Positions 61,880 through 64,000 of a stretch of 64,000 nucleotides of DNA are shown here, piece after piece. Origin of the DNA: Acidimicrobiaceae bacterium (GTDB lineage Bacteria; Actinomycetota; Acidimicrobiia; Acidimicrobiales; RAAP-2). Position 1 is the first letter of the stretch; every line of letters begins with the position of its first letter. Position numbers and translations under genes: made by a program. The notes beneath the pieces were generated by a model. The model saw only the letters and a list, made by a program, of their open reading frames with translations. It was not told where the DNA came from and searched no databases. The stretch covers positions 118,515 to 182,514 of the forward strand of contig DAHUYG010000002.1 of assembly GCA_027315315.1 (NCBI GenBank). Direction: 5' to 3'.

Positions 61880-62754
61880 TGCACTGGCTCTTCGAACCGG
61901 GGTTCTTCTCGAGCGGTCCCGTGCACGTCGCGCTCGTGATTGGGGGCGTCAGCGGGGTGGTCTCGGCCCTCGTCGGAGTGTTCACGGTCGTGCGCGGCCA
62001 GGCCTTCGGCGGTCACGCCCTCACGGATGTCTCGACCGCCGGTGGATCGGGTGCCCTGCTCCTCGGGCTCACGCCGCTCACCGGATTCGTGGCCGGCGGC
62101 CTCCTCGGCGGGGCTGCCATGGAGGCGCTCGGCACAGAGCACGAGCGGGGTCGCGACGTCGCCACCGGGATCGTCCTCGGGGCGGCCACCGGGCTCGCGG
62201 CTCTCTTCTTGTACCTCGACGCCACGTCGGGCGCGACGAGTGGCACCGCCCAACAGGTCCTGTTCGGGTCGATCTTCGTGGTGCAGTCGTCGATCCTCCC
62301 CGCCGTGGTCGTGCTGGCCGCCCTCACGGTGGCCCTCGTGGCGGCCCTCTACCGGCCGCTCGTCTTGAGCACGGTCAGCCCGGAGATCGCGGCCGCCCGG
62401 GGGGTGCGCGTCCGGCTGATCGGCGTCCTCTACATGGCGGCGCTCGCGATGTCGGTCGGCCTCTCGTCGCTCACCATCGGGACCGTGCTCTCGACCGCGC
62501 TCTTGATCGGCCCGCCGGCGGCCGCGCTCCAGATCACCCGGAGCATGGGCCGGGCCCTCCTCGCAGCGGCGCTGATCGGCGTGGCGACCACCTGGCTCGG
62601 CGTGCTCCTCTCCTACGACAGCTTCGACTGGGGATCGAGCCACGAGGCCATGCCGGTCAGCTTCTTCGTGGTGGCCCTGGTGTTCGCCGCCTATCTGGCC
62701 GCCGGCGTCTCGCGGCGGCGACCTGCTCGCCTCCGCGACGCCGAGGTGCGCTGA
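61879..62754 (+). CDS. Metal ABC importer permease 1
   Basis: 291 residues from a GTG at 61879. ZnuB-like, about eight spans: VSALVGVFTVVRGQAFGGHALTDVSTAGG (the conserved H-containing loop), LGAATGLAALFLYLDATSG, VLFGSIFVV, RPLVLSTVSPEIAAARGVRV (cytoplasmic coupling helix) and TIGTVLSTALLIGPPAAALQ. Two different permease genes follow the ATPase, which suggests a heterodimeric membrane domain. Confidence 0.93.
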   Translation: MHWLFEPGFFSSGPVHVALVIGGVSGVVSALVGVFTVVRGQAFGGHALTDVSTAGGSGALLLGLTPLTGFVAGGLLGGAAMEALGTEHERGRDVATGIVLGAATGLAALFLYLDATSGATSGTAQQVLFGSIFVVQSSILPAVVVLAALTVALVAALYRPLVLSTVSPEIAAARGVRVRLIGVLYMAALAMSVGLSSLTIGTVLSTALLIGPPAAALQITRSMGRALLAAALIGVATTWLGVLLSYDSFDWGSSHEAMPVSFFVVALVFAAYLAAGVSRRRPARLRDAEVR

Positions 62755-62756
62755 GC

Positions 62757-63569
62757 GTGTTCTCCTCGTTCATGGTGAACGCGTGGGCGAGCGGGAGCAT
62801 CGTCGCCGTCCTGGCCGGCGTCGTCGGGTTCTTCGTCGTCCTCCGGGGCGCCGCCTTCCAGGCCCACGCCATCCCGAACGGGGCGTTCGCGGGAGCGGCG
62901 TTCGCCAACCTGGTCGGGATCGACCCCTTGATCGGGCTGGCGATCTTCTCGGTCGGGGCGGCGCTCGGCATCGGCGTCCTCGGGCGCCGGGGCAGGGGCG
63001 ACGTCGTCACCGCCCTCGCGCTGGTCCTGCTGCTGGCGCTCGGCGCGCTCTTCCTCAGCCGCACCTCCGCCTACGGCCCCGAGGTGTTCTCGCTGCTCTT
63101 CGGCGAGCTCCTCGGGGTGGGCACGAGCCAGCTCCTGCCGGTCGGCCTGCTCGCGGTGGCCTGCGTCGCCACGATCGGCCTCCTGTTCCGGCCCCTCATG
63201 CTCACCTCGGTGCTCGGCGAGGTGGCCGAGGCCAAGGGGATCCCGATCGCGCGGCTGCAGGGCGCGTTCTTGGTGGTGGTGGCGCTCGCCACCGCCATGA
63301 CGGTCCCGGTCGTGGGCGCCCTGTTGATCTTCGCCCTCATGATCGGCCCTCCGGCGGCCGCCCGCTCGCTCTCCGCCCGCCCGATGGTGGGGATCGCCCT
63401 CTCGGTGCTCCTCGCCCTGGTCACGATCTGGTCCTCCATCGCGAGCTCGTATCTCACCGACTGGCCCGTCGGGTTCTTCGTCGGTGTCCTCGGCGCGGCC
63501 CTCTACGCGATCGGGCGCGGCACTGCGATGCTGGCGCGTGGCCAGTCGCGCCGACACGACCGGGTCTAG
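62757..63569 (+). CDS. Metal ABC importer permease 2
   Basis: 270 residues from a GTG at 62757, two bases after the first permease. Same family: [61 protein letters not shown] and [18 protein letters not shown]. Basic C-terminal tail. Last gene of the metal importer operon. Confidence 0.93.
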   Translation: MFSSFMVNAWASGSIVAVLAGVVGFFVVLRGAAFQAHAIPNGAFAGAAFANLVGIDPLIGLAIFSVGAALGIGVLGRRGRGDVVTALALVLLLALGALFLSRTSAYGPEVFSLLFGELLGVGTSQLLPVGLLAVACVATIGLLFRPLMLTSVLGEVAEAKGIPIARLQGAFLVVVALATAMTVPVVGALLIFALMIGPPAAARSLSARPMVGIALSVLLALVTIWSSIASSYLTDWPVGFFVGVLGAALYAIGRGTAMLARGQSRRHDRV

Positions 63570-63640
63570 CCGGCGACGTCGGGAAGATACGCTCGACCGG
63601 CCCGCCTGGCCCGGCCGGGTCGCAATCGCAAGGAGCGCTC

Positions 63641-63905
63641 GTGGGTCTGCTCGACCAGAAGGCGGCCGTCGTCACGGGCGGCGGACAGGGGATCGGCCGG
63701 TGAACGCCATCCAGCCCGGGCTCATCCGCACCGCCATGACCGAGAAGATGCGCCCCGAGGTCTGGGAGCAGCGGCTGACGGAGATCCCGATGGGACGGGC
63801 CCGGGAGGTGGAGGACGTCGCCGGGGTGGCGGTCTTCCTCGCGTCGGCGCTTTCGGGGTCATGACCGGCACGGTCCTCGAGGTGACCGGGGGCCGGCACA
63901 TCTAG
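63641..63905 (+). pseudogene. SDR dehydrogenase remnant lacking its middle
   Basis: GTG 63641 with AAGGAG upstream gives [20 protein letters not shown], the cofactor end of an SDR, and then a stop (TGA at 63701-63703). One frame over, [17 protein letters not shown] begins at 63700 and runs to [14 protein letters not shown], and a third frame gives [14 protein letters not shown] up to the TAG at 63903-63905. Both ends of an SDR are present but the central part of the fold (about 150 residues including NNAG and YxxxK) is missing, with a further frame change near the end. Likely remnant of an SDR that belonged with the thiolase that follows. Confidence 0.8.
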
Positions 63906-63943
63906 GAGCCGGCGGCCGCCCGGTCGCCGAGAAGGGTGAGGAC

Positions 63944-64000
63944 ATGCGAGATGCGGTGATCTGCGAGCCGGTGCGCACGGCGGTCGGCCGCTTCGGCGGC
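63944..64000 (+). CDS. Thiolase (acetyl-CoA acetyltransferase family), N-terminal fragment
   Basis: Only 19 codons (MRDAVICEPVRTAVGRFGG) before the window ends. The pattern EPVRTAVGRFGG is the family start, in which EAVRTPIGRFGG-like strings lead the first strand. GAAGGGTGAG supplies a ribosome site. Assigned from these residues alone; likely beta-oxidation or acetoacetyl-CoA metabolism. Confidence 0.75.
   Translation, partial: MRDAVICEPVRTAVGRFGG

Overview
The window is 64 kb of very GC-rich DNA (by eye around 70%; not computed) with dense, short-spaced genes, frequent GTG/TTG starts and many 4-base ATGA/GTGA stop-start overlaps. The gene content points to Actinomycetota: a mycofactocin locus, an LLM-class oxidoreductase of the F420-dependent type, an NDMA-dependent alcohol dehydrogenase, a relative of the mycothiol-dependent reductase Rv2466c, a PASTA-domain Ser/Thr kinase and a YtrA-type GntR regulator. 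The mix with SCP2, acyl-CoA carboxyltransferase and thiolase genes would suit an acidimicrobial lineage, but that class-level placement is inference.

1-16 kb: core translation and repair genes read leftward (cysteine desulfurase, mnmA, ligA at 10.4-14.8 kb; gatC and gatA at 0-0.5 kb). Between ligA and gatC lies about 10 kb with a PASTA kinase, a zinc-ribbon-like small protein, a CPWA thioredoxin-fold reductase, a P-loop kinase, GNAT genes including a broken one, an ACT protein, an SDR/SCP2 convergent pair, and a membrane protein followed in the same frame, across a single TAG, by a Cys/His-rich domain.

16-31 kb: an ATP-grasp (DUF404/407) gene next to an alpha-E/transglutaminase fusion, a eukaryote-like (IleS2-type) isoleucyl-tRNA synthetase, a VOC protein, a HAD phosphatase, a glutathione peroxidase, a PadR regulator with two tandem 15-bp dyads in its promoter region, a quinone oxidoreductase/FMN hydroxyacid oxidase pair, and a biotinyl-carboxyltransferase fusion with an atypical SDR.

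31-46 kb: transport and salvage. A YtrA-type GntR/ABC operon has an ATPase broken by two frameshifts. A DrrA/NodI-type ABC-2 exporter faces it. An amidase, an adenosine deaminase-like enzyme, an NCS1 permease, a purine-type PRTase, a yeast-like cytosine deaminase and uracil phosphoribosyltransferase follow, then a complete ribose-type ABC importer. Together these look like a nucleobase/nucleoside uptake and salvage block.

46-56 kb: a mycofactocin (RiPP redox cofactor) locus in a rearranged form. A leftward operon holds a HAD hydrolase gene, mftA, mftB, mftC, mftE and a mycofactocin-type SDR. mftF points the other way and overlaps the 3' end of mftD. Next come an SRPBCC protein, an LLM oxidoreductase and an NDMA-dependent alcohol dehydrogenase, a likely client of the cofactor. 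No mftR or mftG was seen in the window.

56-64 kb: a MarR regulator with a heterodimeric ABC exporter that has one degenerate ATP site, a Zn/Mn-type ABC importer with a dyad in its promoter region, an SDR remnant that has lost its middle, and the start of a thiolase. Four loci in the window are visibly interrupted (in-frame stop, frameshifts, internal deletions), so either pseudogenisation is active or the assembly carries indel errors.
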